Shown here in pieces: positions 17,994 to 26,404 of a stretch of 43,588 bases of DNA (position 1 is its first letter; each line of letters begins with the position of its first letter). The notes beneath the pieces were generated by a model that had not been told where the DNA came from, ran no database searches, and saw only the letters and a list, made by a program, of their open reading frames with translations. Position numbers and translations under genes: made by a program. The DNA is from JASFRS01 sp050114795. Its GTDB lineage: Bacteria > Pseudomonadota > Alphaproteobacteria > Sphingomonadales > CAKZYD01. The DNA is taken from positions 1 to 43,588 of the forward strand of contig JASFRS010000001.1 in NCBI GenBank assembly GCA_050114795.1, read 5' to 3'.

Positions 17994-18626
17994 ATGGCCC
18001 GCAAAATCGTGTTTTTCGCTCTGCTGATAGCAGTCATTATATCGGCAATCATTGTTGACGTGGAAAAGCTTAGTGAGACGGTCCGCGCTTATGCGGCGGA
18101 TGATGAGACAATGCGGCCAGCAATGGCGTTGGCGGCGCTATTCACTTTGATTGCTGCTTTGCTGCCCTTACCGGCGGAAGCTCCAGCCGTGTTAAATGGT
18201 GTGTTGTTTACCCCTCTCGTCGCATTTCTTCTGACTTATGTTTTTGCCTATTTAGGGGCCGCTATTGCCTATGAGTGTGGACGGTTGTTGGGCTATGAAA
18301 CCGCCGCGCAAATGATCGGCTATGAGCGGATGCATAGGGTTGAAAAGCTCATTAACCGTGCTGGTTGGCCAACGCTTTTAGCGCTTAGATTATCTCCAGT
18401 TATGGCATTTACGGCTCTCAATTGGGCAAGTGGCGTTTTAAAACTCTCACGCCCCGTGTTTTATTGGACCATGTTGGTCGGGTTGCTGCCGGGAACCTAT
18501 GTCTTCACGATTATTCCGCATATCTTGGATGGTGGGCGTGGTCTGTGGCTCTATGTAGGAATTATTGCTGCAATCATGATCGGACTGTTTGCTATTACCG
18601 TGTTACGATTTCGCAATAAGGCCTAA
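17994..18626 (+). CDS. VTT-domain (TVP38/TMEM64, DedA-like) membrane protein
   Basis: A 210-residue integral membrane protein with about five hydrophobic segments (near 4-20, 44-60, 70-100, 128-165 and 180-203). The central region (PAVLNGVLFTPLVAFLLTYVFAYLGAAIAYECGRLLGY) and RAGWPTLLALRLSPVMAF resemble the VTT domain found in TVP38, DedA and VMP1/TMEM41, a group including lipid scramblase-like and undecaprenyl-phosphate transport proteins. No individual substrate can be assigned. It follows the asparagine-synthetase-like gene by 28 bp and its tail overlaps the convergent GST gene by 24 bp. Confidence 0.85.
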   Translation: MARKIVFFALLIAVIISAIIVDVEKLSETVRAYAADDETMRPAMALAALFTLIAALLPLPAEAPAVLNGVLFTPLVAFLLTYVFAYLGAAIAYECGRLLGYETAAQMIGYERMHRVEKLINRAGWPTLLALRLSPVMAFTALNWASGVLKLSRPVFYWTMLVGLLPGTYVFTIIPHILDGGRGLWLYVGIIAAIMIGLFAITVLRFRNKA

Positions 18627-19193
18627 ATCCCGCGCGACCCTTTCAAGCCAGCTTTGAATATGAGGGTAGGGCGTTAAATCGAAGCCACCTTCATCCGCCA
18701 TATGCGTATAAGCATAAAGTGCAATGTCGGCGAGGCTAAGCTGATTGCCAGCCAGATAAGAACTGTATTCCAAAGCCTGTTCCATATGATTGAGCGCCTT
18801 TTCACCGCGCTTCACCTTATCCGGGTCCCGTTCAGAGGCTATCTTTCCAAGATATTTCATATGGAACCGCAGCACGGCGATATATGGCTCATGGCTGTAT
18901 TGCTCCCAAAAAAGCCATTCGTTCATACGGGCGCGGTCATATTCGCCACTAGGTATAAGACGACTGTCTCGGGCGAGATAAATCATGATGGCATTGGATT
19001 GGGAGAGATATTGTCCGTCATCCAGTTCCACACATGGGACTTGACCGGCCGGGTTTTTCTCAAGGAATTCGGCTGTTCGTGTATCACCAGCCAAAATATC
19101 CATATCCACCCATTCATATGGAATATTGAGATAATCGCAGACCCATTTCACCTTGAGGCAGTTTCCTGAAATTAAATCGCCATAAATCCGCAT
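18603..19193 (-). CDS. Glutathione S-transferase family protein
   Basis: A 196-residue GST. The start at 19193 (MRIYGDLISGNCLKVKWV) is preceded by AGGGG at a normal distance and opens directly into the thioredoxin-like N-terminal domain; upstream frame extension would run into thyA. Typical elements are NPAGQVPCVELDDGQYLSQSNAIMIYLA (the cis-Pro and SNAI glutathione-binding segment) and the all-helical C-terminal domain with LAGNQLSLADIALYAYTHMADEGG, the N-capping box. The substrate is unknown; detoxification is likely. Divergent from thyA with a 67-bp gap; overlaps the VTT gene by 24 bp at the tail. Confidence 0.92.
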   Translation of the reverse strand: MRIYGDLISGNCLKVKWVCDYLNIPYEWVDMDILAGDTRTAEFLEKNPAGQVPCVELDDGQYLSQSNAIMIYLARDSRLIPSGEYDRARMNEWLFWEQYSHEPYIAVLRFHMKYLGKIASERDPDKVKRGEKALNHMEQALEYSSYLAGNQLSLADIALYAYTHMADEGGFDLTPYPHIQSWLERVARDLGLIAKS

Positions 19194-19260
19194 GTTAATC
19201 CCCTTGAATGCCTGGCCAGTGTTGGGCATCTTAAGCTGAGTAATCTCATAGGGGCCAAAG

Positions 19261-20055
19261 ATGCAACAATATCTCGACCTTTTGCGCAAAGTCAGAACCG
19301 AAGGCACATTCAAAGGCGACCGGACGGGTACTGGAACCTATTCTCTTTTCGGCTATCAGATGCGTTTTGATTTAAGTACGGGATTCCCGGTTTTGACGAC
19401 TAAAAAACTGCATCTCCGTTCTATTATTCATGAGCTGCTTTGGTTTTTAAAAGGCGATACAAATATCGGTTATTTAAAGGAAAATGGCGTTTCCATCTGG
19501 GATGAATGGGCCGATGAAAATGGCGACTTGGGCCCGGTTTATGGAAAGCAGTGGCGGCGCTGGGAATGTGCCGATGGGCGTGTCATTGATCAGATAAGTT
19601 GGTTGATTGATGAGATTAAGCAAAACCCCAATTCAAGACGTTTGATCGTATCTGCTTGGAACCCGGCGGATGTGGAACATATGGCGTTGCCCCCATGTCA
19701 TTGCCTGTTTCAATTCTATGTGTCGGAAGGGCGATTGTCTTGCCAACTCTACCAACGTTCCGCCGATGTGTTCTTAGGCGTGCCCTTTAATATCGCGTCT
19801 TATGCGCTGCTGACGATGATGATTGCCCAGGTGACGGGATTGAAACCCGGAGAATTTGTGCACAGTTTTGGTGATGTGCATCTTTACTCAAATCATGTGG
19901 AGCAGGCGGATTTGCAACTCAGCCGGACCCCAGGCAAATTACCAACCCTTGAATTAAATCCTGAGGTGAAATCTTTGTACGGCTTCACCTTTGAAGATAT
20001 CCGGTTAGTGGATTATATTGCGGAACCGGGCATTAAAGCACCGGTTGCCGTCTAA
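19261..20055 (+). CDS. thyA: Thymidylate synthase ThyA
   Basis: Converts dUMP to dTMP with methylene-tetrahydrofolate. The 264-residue length and motifs are canonical: DRTGTGTYSLFG near the N-terminus, the arginine-rich phosphate site SRRLIVSAWNP, the active-site PPCH with Cys146 (same number as in E. coli), then LYQRSADVFLGVPFNIASYALL and HSFGDVHLYSNH. A GGGG at 19252-19255 serves as ribosome site. No folA follows, which is unusual compared with many bacteria. Instead a convergent ferredoxin gene abuts its stop codon. Confidence 0.98.
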   Translation: MQQYLDLLRKVRTEGTFKGDRTGTGTYSLFGYQMRFDLSTGFPVLTTKKLHLRSIIHELLWFLKGDTNIGYLKENGVSIWDEWADENGDLGPVYGKQWRRWECADGRVIDQISWLIDEIKQNPNSRRLIVSAWNPADVEHMALPPCHCLFQFYVSEGRLSCQLYQRSADVFLGVPFNIASYALLTMMIAQVTGLKPGEFVHSFGDVHLYSNHVEQADLQLSRTPGKLPTLELNPEVKSLYGFTFEDIRLVDYIAEPGIKAPVAV

Positions 20056-20373
20056 TTATTCTGCTTTGGCGATCGTGATTTTTAGGCCATCAAGCGCGTC
20101 AGTGAATTCAATCTGGCAGGATAGGCGAGAGTTTTTTGCGCGATGTTCTGACATGGATAGTAAATCATCCTCATCAGGATCAATGGGGTCGAGCTTATCA
20201 AACTGGCTTTCATCAACATAAACATGGCAGGTCGCACAGGAACAGCAGCCACCGCAAAGAGCCAATAGTTCATCAAAGCCGGCGTCGCGAATATTTTCCA
20301 TAACTGACAGGCCGGTTTCGCCTTCAACCTCGCGAGTCTGACCATTTAAATCGGTTATAATCAGCTTTGCCAT
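20056..20373 (-). CDS. Adrenodoxin-type [2Fe-2S] ferredoxin
   Basis: A 105-residue ferredoxin. The cluster ligands are C40, C46, C49 and C86, spaced C-x5-C-x2-C-x36-C, in LCGGCCSCATCHVYV and LSCQI: the vertebrate/ISC-type or P450-partner plant-like fold. It probably passes electrons to a cytochrome P450, monooxygenase or Fe-S assembly partner, none of which is in this window. Its stop codon touches the thyA stop with no gap. Divergent from ada with a ~150-bp intergenic region. Confidence 0.93.
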   Translation of the reverse strand: MAKLIITDLNGQTREVEGETGLSVMENIRDAGFDELLALCGGCCSCATCHVYVDESQFDKLDPIDPDEDDLLSMSEHRAKNSRLSCQIEFTDALDGLKITIAKAE

Positions 20374-20530
20374 GATGATCCTACTTTTTACTAACTAGAT
20401 GGCGGTTCTTTAACGGCTGTTTTTTGCCATTGCAATGGTGAGCTGTGGGGTAGGTCGAATTTGAGGCCGAAATCGGATAGTAATGGCGCAGGAAAGGGCG
20501 CAAATTAAGCGGGTAATTCTGAAAGGGCAG

Positions 20531-21598
20531 ATGATGACTTTGGATCAGAATCAGATGTGGCAAGCCGTTGCAACCCGCGACATTTCTAAACGAAGTGCCT
20601 TTGTTTGGGCAGTTCGTACGACGGGTATATATTGCCGACCGGGTTGCCCGGCGCGTACGCCTAAAGAAATTAATGTAGAATATTTTAATTCAGCTATGGA
20701 GGCGCGTGACGCTGGCTATCGCGCCTGCAAGAAATGCCAACCTGATGACGATGCCCATTTGCTTTATGAGGCCGAAGTTAATTTGGTGGCGAATGCTGTG
20801 GCCTGGGTCGATCGTGCTTTGGAAGCAGGTGAGGATACATCATTGAATACTCTCTATGCTGCACTTGGAAAAGATGAAGCTGAGGTTCGGCGGGTCATTC
20901 GGCGTTATTTAGGTATTACGCCACGCTCATTTGTAGAAACGCGAAAGCTTGCGCGCTTGCGTAATGCTTTGCACAATGGGTGCAGTGTCACTGATGCGGT
21001 CTATGAAGCAGGTTTTGAAGGTCCGCGCCGGGTGTATGAGCTTTCAAACAGCTATCTTGGCATGACCCCTGGGCGTTTTGCCAATAAGGGTGCAGGTGAA
21101 GTGATACGATATGCGGTTGTACCTTCGGCTATGGGTCCGCTTCTCGTGGCGGCGACGGGCAAAGGGGTGTGCCGTATCATGATGAATGATGATGAGGGCA
21201 CGTTGGTAGATCAGCTCCATAAGGAATTTTCAAAGGCTGAACTGGTGCCGGGTGACGCTGAAATGGCGGCCCATGTGGCGCATGTCCTGGCCTTTATCGA
21301 CTATGGCGCGCCTTTGGACGGCTTGCCGCTTGATGTGCAGGCGACGGCTTTTGAAGCCAAAGTCTGGAAGGGGTTGCGTGATATTCCTTTCGGGGAAACA
21401 AGGACTTATGGTGAGTTGGCAAAAGAATTGGATGTGCCCCGTGCGGCGCGCGCGGTGGGTCGGGCCTGTGGCGCTAACCCTGTTGCTTTGGCCGTTCCTT
21501 GCCATCGTGTTGTCGGTCAGAACGGTAAATTGACTGGCTATGCTTGGGGGCTTAAACGCAAGCAGTTCTTGCTCGAAAAAGAAAAGAAAGAGCGCTAA
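20531..21598 (+). CDS. ada: Ada: bifunctional alkylation-damage regulator and O6-methylguanine-DNA methyltransferase
   Basis: Ada repairs methylphosphotriesters and O6-methylguanine by irreversible self-methylation and activates alkylation-response genes. The start at 20531 (or the adjacent ATG at 20534) gives 355 residues, the length of E. coli Ada, and aligns the N-terminus; a GAAAGGG precedes it. The zinc domain has C35, C39, C66 and C69 (TTGIYCRPGCPART, CKKCQPD). An AraC-type helix-turn-helix region follows (about 90-175). The C-terminal methyltransferase domain has the active site VPCHRVV, preceded by RAVGRACGANP. An upstream ATG at 20483 is in frame but poorly supported. The alkA-like gene begins 9 bp downstream. 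Confidence 0.95.
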   Translation: MMTLDQNQMWQAVATRDISKRSAFVWAVRTTGIYCRPGCPARTPKEINVEYFNSAMEARDAGYRACKKCQPDDDAHLLYEAEVNLVANAVAWVDRALEAGEDTSLNTLYAALGKDEAEVRRVIRRYLGITPRSFVETRKLARLRNALHNGCSVTDAVYEAGFEGPRRVYELSNSYLGMTPGRFANKGAGEVIRYAVVPSAMGPLLVAATGKGVCRIMMNDDEGTLVDQLHKEFSKAELVPGDAEMAAHVAHVLAFIDYGAPLDGLPLDVQATAFEAKVWKGLRDIPFGETRTYGELAKELDVPRAARAVGRACGANPVALAVPCHRVVGQNGKLTGYAWGLKRKQFLLEKEKKER

Positions 21599-21607
21599 AC
21601 TCTCTCC

Positions 21608-22231
21608 ATGTCATTAACGAAAGATATTTTACACAGCGCCATTCAAGAAGTGGCGCAAACAGACCAGCATGTCGCGGACGCAGTAAGCCTAGTTGGGCTG
21701 CCGGAAGAGCGCGTTCGTGGCGCAGGTTTTGCATCCTTGTTGCGGATATTGGTGGGACAGCAGCTTTCGATCAAAGCGGCGGCGAGCATCTGGACAAAAT
21801 TTGAGACCTTGTTAGGGGATATTTCCCCGGAGCGGGTCTTAAATTTTGAAATAGAAGAGTTGAGAAGTGCAGGCTTATCGCGCCAAAAAGCACTTTATGC
21901 CCGGGCTATGAGCGAAGCCATTGTTCAAGGCGGTTTGGATTTGGAAAATCTAAGCCAATTAGATGATGAGAGCGCGAGGTCTCATATCTGCGCCGTGAAG
22001 GGTTTGGGGCCCTGGACTGCGGATATTTACCTCCTGTTCTGCGATGGCCGCCATGACATCTGGCCGTCTGGAGATTTAGCCTTACAAGTTGCTTTGGGGC
22101 GCTTGAAGGGCTTGAAGGATAGGCCAACAGCGAAGGAGACGGTGCCACTGGTTGAACCTTGGCGGCCACATCGCGGTGCAATGGCTGTGTTTTTGTGGCA
22201 TTATTATGCGCAAAGTGATGCCCCTGTTTAA
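21608..22231 (+). CDS. alkA: DNA-3-methyladenine glycosylase II (AlkA-like)
   Basis: A 207-residue HhH-GPD glycosylase that removes alkylated bases such as 3-methyladenine. The helix-hairpin-helix is ICAVKGLGPWTADIYLLF (about 127-144), and the catalytic aspartate lies in WPSGDLALQ (D156). ILVGQQLSIKAAASIW is the usual N-terminal helical core. It is shorter than E. coli AlkA (282), lacking the extra N-terminal beta domain, as in the compact family members. It follows ada by 9 bp, so the two form an inducible alkylation-repair unit. Confidence 0.93.
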   Translation: MSLTKDILHSAIQEVAQTDQHVADAVSLVGLPEERVRGAGFASLLRILVGQQLSIKAAASIWTKFETLLGDISPERVLNFEIEELRSAGLSRQKALYARAMSEAIVQGGLDLENLSQLDDESARSHICAVKGLGPWTADIYLLFCDGRHDIWPSGDLALQVALGRLKGLKDRPTAKETVPLVEPWRPHRGAMAVFLWHYYAQSDAPV

Positions 22232-22255
22232 GGATTGACTCCTATTTAAGGATTG
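22227..22255 (+). repeat. Short tandem repeat TTTAAGGATTG, two copies, at alkA end / methyltransferase start
   Basis: TTTAAGGATTG occurs at 22227-22237 and 22245-22255, an 18-base period. The second copy supplies AAGGA, the ribosome site of the methyltransferase ATG at 22258. The first overlaps the alkA stop codon. The duplication may have built or doubled the ribosome site. Confidence 0.6.
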
Positions 22256-22257
22256 CA

Positions 22258-23289
22258 ATGTCCCGCCTTGGAGAAAAAGCGGTCTACCATCTAAGCCAAA
22301 GCGCAAGAGTTGGCTTCTTCCTTGGTAATCGGCTTTTATCCAACAGATTATCCGGCCCCGTCGTTGCTTTGGATAAGGCCTCAGGCCCTATTCCAAGTCT
22401 CGCAGATTTATTGGCGGATATGCGGATATTGATGCAAGAGGACCTGGCCAATGTGCAAAAAGGCCTCTATCCCATGCCATTGGATGGCTTGACGAGCCCC
22501 ATGACCTCGCTGCGCCAAATGGTGCGTTATTTCGCAGACCTGCCCGCCATTCATCGCCGGCGTAAAGCAAAGCTACATCAAGAGATTACGCCTGAAGGTG
22601 GGTTGGAATTCCCACGCTATTATTTGCAGAATTTCCATTATCAAAGCGATGGTTGGCTGTCTGATGCATCTGCTCAGCGCTATGATTATCAGGTGGAAGT
22701 GGTATTTTTGGGTGCGGCTGACGCAATGCGTCGGCAACTTTTGGGGGAATTGGTTCAATGGGCGCGGGGTAAAAATGAGCCTGTAAAAATAGCTGACTTG
22801 GCCTGTGGGACCGGGCGGTTTCTACATCAAATACGCTCTGCCTTACCGGGTGCGAAATTGCATGGTGTGGATTTAAGTCCTTACTATATCGAGCGGGGGA
22901 AAAAGCGGTTTATTGGAGACCGAAATACGGTTCTAGAAATAAGTGCATTAGAGGCTCTGTCTTTAGGCGATGAGAGTTTTGATGCCTTAAGCTGCATATT
23001 TACCTTCCATGAATTACCACCAAAAATACGTGTTCAGGCCGCAAAAGAAATTGCGCGCGTGCTTAAGCCTGGTGGCCGCTATTTTCATATGGATAGCGTT
23101 CAAAAAGGGGATCATGCCCCTTATGAGGCGCTTTTGGACCTATTCCCGGATGCCTTTCACGAGCCCTATTATAAAAGCTATGTAAATACCGATTTACAGG
23201 CTTTGTTTGAAGGCGCGGGCCTAGTGTTGAAACAGCAGAGCCGCGCCTTTTTCTCGAAATTAAGTGTATTTGAAAAGCCTTTGACTTAA
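22258..23289 (+). CDS. Class I SAM-dependent methyltransferase
   Basis: A 343-residue protein. The Rossmann-like methyltransferase core lies in the second half: IADLACGTGRFLHQI (motif I, about 175-190), HGVDLSPYYIERG (acidic loop), FDALSCIFTFHELPP and ARVLKPGGRYFHMDS. The N-terminal ~165 residues are an additional helical region with no recognised domain. The substrate is unknown. It follows the ada-alkA pair with 26 bp in between and could be cotranscribed, although nothing links it directly to DNA repair. The tail overlaps the convergent gene by 4 bp. Confidence 0.85.
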   Translation: MSRLGEKAVYHLSQSARVGFFLGNRLLSNRLSGPVVALDKASGPIPSLADLLADMRILMQEDLANVQKGLYPMPLDGLTSPMTSLRQMVRYFADLPAIHRRRKAKLHQEITPEGGLEFPRYYLQNFHYQSDGWLSDASAQRYDYQVEVVFLGAADAMRRQLLGELVQWARGKNEPVKIADLACGTGRFLHQIRSALPGAKLHGVDLSPYYIERGKKRFIGDRNTVLEISALEALSLGDESFDALSCIFTFHELPPKIRVQAAKEIARVLKPGGRYFHMDSVQKGDHAPYEALLDLFPDAFHEPYYKSYVNTDLQALFEGAGLVLKQQSRAFFSKLSVFEKPLT

Positions 23290-23936
23290 CGCTTTTCAAG
23301 ACCTCTATTCTTCATCCGCCAAAGCAGCAAATCCATGCGATCCTGACCAAAGAATGGTTCGCCTTCAAAGACAAATGTGGGAACGCCCCAATGGCCCGCG
23401 GCCTCTAATGCTTTTTGATTGGCGTCCACCTTGGCGCTGTAGCCATCCGGGTCCGCGGCAATTTTCTTATCCAGCGCGTCCAGGTCTAGACCTGCTCTTG
23501 CAACGGCTTCATGCAAATGCGGGCCTTCATTCCAAGGTTGGATTTTGCCGGACCATATCAATGTCGCGACCTCATAAGCAAAGGCAACGCCTTTACCTTC
23601 TTCTTCAGCCGCGACACCTAGATGTGTCAAACGGTGGATATAGGGCTGATCATCAAGCGCATCACGTGTGACAGGGTCAGTCACAACCGGGTCCGGGTTC
23701 GGCCAGGCAAGGGGAATTTGCTCCATTTCAGCAATGCGAACGATATCACGTAGAAGATATGGCACCCATAGAGGGTTTTGGCGGGTGAAAAAGCCTTTTA
23801 CACGCACAGCCAATGGCAAGACTGGTCTTAGGTGGATGTCCACGTCATACTCATCTAGTAGCGCCTTGGTGCGCGGGATAGATAAATAGGAATAGGGACT
23901 GCGGAAAGAGTAAAATAAATCAAGATTTAACGTCAT
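23286..23936 (-). CDS. DsbA-fold 2-hydroxychromene-2-carboxylate isomerase / GST-kappa family protein
   Basis: A 216-residue protein. The start at 23936 (MTLNLDLFYSFRSPYSYLSIPR) has GGA seven bases upstream; the longer frame would overlap the next gene. The FRSPYSY motif near residue 12, followed by HLRPVLPL, and the C-terminal AAGHWGVPTFVFEGEPFFGQDRMDLL are characteristic of HCCA isomerase/kappa-class GST relatives of DsbA. It has no CxxC, so it is not a disulfide oxidoreductase. Possible role: aromatic ring-degradation isomerase or GSH-dependent enzyme. It lies 10 bp downstream of the acyl-CoA ligase gene, probably in one operon. Confidence 0.88.
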   Translation of the reverse strand: MTLNLDLFYSFRSPYSYLSIPRTKALLDEYDVDIHLRPVLPLAVRVKGFFTRQNPLWVPYLLRDIVRIAEMEQIPLAWPNPDPVVTDPVTRDALDDQPYIHRLTHLGVAAEEEGKGVAFAYEVATLIWSGKIQPWNEGPHLHEAVARAGLDLDALDKKIAADPDGYSAKVDANQKALEAAGHWGVPTFVFEGEPFFGQDRMDLLLWRMKNRGLEKR

Positions 23937-23946
23937 GCCATATCCT

Positions 23947-25521
23947 TTAAACAGAGGCTGCCATTGCCCGGGCCGATGCATAATCTGCCTTGCCTGAGGG
24001 CTGGCGAGGTACCTGGTCTACGAAATAAATGCGTTTGGGTGCTTTATAGTCAGCCAGTTCCGACTTCACATGTGCAATTAATTGCGCTTCATTGACTGAA
24101 CCTGGGGTATGAGAAGAAACAACAGCACAAATTTTCTGCCCCCATTTTTCATCTTCCATACCGAAAACCAAAGCGTCATCGACATATTTGTGGCGTTTCA
24201 AAGTTTCCTCCACTTCCTCGGGAAAGACTTTTTCACCGCCTGTATTAATGCACTGATTGCCACGTCCCAGCAGGATGAGCGTTCCATCCGCCCCGCGCTG
24301 CCCCCAGTCACCAGGTACGGAATAGCGGATGCCATCTATAACCGGGAATGTGCGTGCCGTTTTTTCCGGATCTTTATAATAACCAAGCGGGATTGCACCC
24401 CCACGGGCAATTAATCCACGCTCATTACTGTCCAATGGAATCTCGCTTAAATCCTCCCGCAGCAATTTGGTCTGGCGGCCCATTTGAAAAGCTGCTGTGC
24501 GCGATGAAGATTTAGCGGATGTTACGGAAGTTCCGATGCTCAGTCCTTCCGATGAGCCATAGGTGTCAAACACGGTCATATGCGGGTTGTGCTTTAAAAG
24601 GCCTTGTTTCATTTCTTTGCTGAACATAGCGCCTGAAGAAATAATAAGCCCTAAGCTTGCGATGGAGCCTTTGCCTGCATCAAGGCTTTTAAGTAACGGG
24701 CGTGCGAAAGCATCGCCGACAAGCAATAAGGTTGTTGCTTGATGGCGTTCAATCTCATGTAACAACTCATCCGTATTGAAATGGAGAGAGGGAAGGGTAA
24801 TGACCGCTCCACCATTCGCCAAAGCATTGAGCGCCGTCATGAGTCCAGCCCCATGCATGAAGGGCGCTGCGGCCATCAAGCGACCATAGCGCCCATGTTT
24901 GCGAATGTTTTCGATGTGCTCTTCCATGGACTTAGGCCGCGGATTGCCGCGCCTGATAGACCCACCACCCAAGGCTTGCCAAAGATCATCCTGCCGCCAT
25001 ATGACGGCTTTGGGCATGCCTGTCGTGCCGCCGGTATAAACGAAAAACTGATCATCGCCAGAGCGTTCAATATCAAGGGGTATGCCAGAATGTGTGCTGA
25101 TGAGATGTTCATAGTCCTGATCGATATTGATCCATGCTTTCACGTCAGGCAGTCTGGACTTTAGCGCTTCTACCATATCGATGAATTCTTCACTAAACAG
25201 CACGATCTCGCTGTCTGAATTTTCAAAGATATAAAGCAGTTCATCGCCCTTATAGCGGTAATTCACGTTGACATGGACGAGGCGCGCTTTCTGTGCCGCA
25301 ATTACGCCTTCGATATAGGCTGGATGGTTGCGCATTAGGAAAGCGACTTTACCGTCAGGTTTAACCCCAAAATTCTGCATTGCGCGCGCAAGCGCGTTCG
25401 TGCGAGCGTCGAAATCATTCCAACTGATGCACTGCTCGCCATGCAACAGGACAGGGGCATGTCCGTCCATATTTGAAGCCACGGCTTCAACAATATCAGC
25501 GAAATTCCAATGTCCACTCAT
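23947..25521 (-). CDS. AMP-dependent acyl-CoA synthetase (acyl-CoA ligase)
   Basis: Activates a carboxylic acid to its CoA thioester via an acyl-adenylate. The ATG at 25521 gives 524 residues; a TTG four codons upstream is an alternative. Motifs: P-loop YTGGTTGMPKAVIW, A5-type FDTYGSSEG, the PGDWGQRGADGTLILLGRGNQCINTGGEKVFPEEVEE hinge region read in segments, and the C-terminal catalytic lysine in RQPSGKADYA. It resembles fatty or aryl acyl ligases; the chain type is not fixed by sequence. Downstream lies the HCCA-isomerase-like gene and upstream the membrane protein gene, all on one strand. Confidence 0.92.
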   Translation of the reverse strand: MSGHWNFADIVEAVASNMDGHAPVLLHGEQCISWNDFDARTNALARAMQNFGVKPDGKVAFLMRNHPAYIEGVIAAQKARLVHVNVNYRYKGDELLYIFENSDSEIVLFSEEFIDMVEALKSRLPDVKAWINIDQDYEHLISTHSGIPLDIERSGDDQFFVYTGGTTGMPKAVIWRQDDLWQALGGGSIRRGNPRPKSMEEHIENIRKHGRYGRLMAAAPFMHGAGLMTALNALANGGAVITLPSLHFNTDELLHEIERHQATTLLLVGDAFARPLLKSLDAGKGSIASLGLIISSGAMFSKEMKQGLLKHNPHMTVFDTYGSSEGLSIGTSVTSAKSSSRTAAFQMGRQTKLLREDLSEIPLDSNERGLIARGGAIPLGYYKDPEKTARTFPVIDGIRYSVPGDWGQRGADGTLILLGRGNQCINTGGEKVFPEEVEETLKRHKYVDDALVFGMEDEKWGQKICAVVSSHTPGSVNEAQLIAHVKSELADYKAPKRIYFVDQVPRQPSGKADYASARAMAASV

Positions 25522-25529
25522 GTAATAAC

Positions 25530-26261
25530 TCAATCAAATATGGTCATTTCATTATTGTCTAAACCGCTATGTTTTTGACGCAAAGTCTTGAATAGATTCA
25601 TCTGCATGACAGCAAAGAAAACGCCGAAAAAGCCAGAGATGATTTGGCTGATAATTATGTACCAGATGCCGGCATTTTCAACGTCTCCTCCTGCAAAGAC
25701 ATTTGCGATGGCTTCCCAGAAGCTGCTGATGACGAGAAGGAGCGCGACCAAAATAAGAAGAAGGCCTAAGACCTGCCAGCGGAAACCTTTTGTGAGGTCA
25801 GCACTTCTATTTAAAGCTTGGTTTAGCGTTAGATGCTCAACCACCAGTGCAGGTGCAGCCACGGACCATAGGATAGTGAGAAAAATTCCAGGAATAACCA
25901 AAGCAAGAAAGCCAAGCACTGTTAAAACCCCGGTCACGATACTGAGAAGCAGTAACGGAATAAAATTTTCAAAGGTAAGAGACCATGGTCCTTTTCCGGT
26001 CTCATGCGGACCAAAAAGATCTAGGTACATGCGCGCAAATATCATGGCTTGTCCAAGAATGGTCGTTAAAGCCGCGCCGATTATAAGCACAATGATATTG
26101 CTTAAATTAAGATTTGCTGGGTTTTGCAGGCCAGTTGCATAATAAATTAAGATACCTGGGAATGCATGAATAGCGAGCGCAACACCAACAACAATATCTG
26201 TGTTTTTTTGCACCCAATCCAGGCTTTCCTTGAAAATTTGCGTGATGGAAATGGGGTGCAT
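25530..26261 (-). CDS. Multi-pass membrane protein, GPDP-membrane-domain/YciC-like
   Basis: The start at 26261 (MHPISITQIFKESLDWVQKN) gives 243 residues; longer starts would collide with the divergent dehydrogenase gene. The protein has about six hydrophobic segments, with an amphipathic N-terminal region and the stretch PALVVEHLTLNQALNRSADLTKGFRW, which resembles the conserved loop of glycerophosphoryl-diester-phosphodiesterase membrane domains and related YciC-like proteins. No enzyme motif is present. Its stop is 8 bp before the acyl-CoA ligase ATG, so the two are probably cotranscribed. Function unknown. Confidence 0.75.
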   Translation of the reverse strand: MHPISITQIFKESLDWVQKNTDIVVGVALAIHAFPGILIYYATGLQNPANLNLSNIIVLIIGAALTTILGQAMIFARMYLDLFGPHETGKGPWSLTFENFIPLLLLSIVTGVLTVLGFLALVIPGIFLTILWSVAAPALVVEHLTLNQALNRSADLTKGFRWQVLGLLLILVALLLVISSFWEAIANVFAGGDVENAGIWYIIISQIISGFFGVFFAVMQMNLFKTLRQKHSGLDNNEMTIFD

Positions 26262-26300
26262 ATGTGGGTTAAACCTTCTTATATAGAATTCTGAATAGCG

Positions 26301-26386
26301 CCTATGTGAGCAGCTTGCGTGAAAAGCTGCAAGGGCGAATTGCGCATAGGGGGAAAACACCATAGGCTCATTTTTGGGAAAATGAG
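26301..26386. promoter_or_regulatory. Divergent promoter region with several inverted repeats
   Basis: Between the minus-strand membrane protein and the plus-strand dehydrogenase lie a GCAGCTT/AAGCTGC hairpin (26310-26330), CCTATG/CATAGG arms (26301 and 26345) and an 8-bp hairpin CTCATTTT-TGGG-AAAATGAG (26367-26386) just upstream of the dehydrogenase ATG. They may act as operator or leader structures; no known regulator site is recognised. Confidence 0.4.
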
Positions 26387-26404
26387 GAAGAGGCGCGACA
26401 TCAG

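Noticed and set aside
20435..20530. E. coli-type Ada box upstream of ada
   Set aside because: There are AAT and GCGCAA-like words, but not with the E. coli spacing; I cannot claim a binding site.
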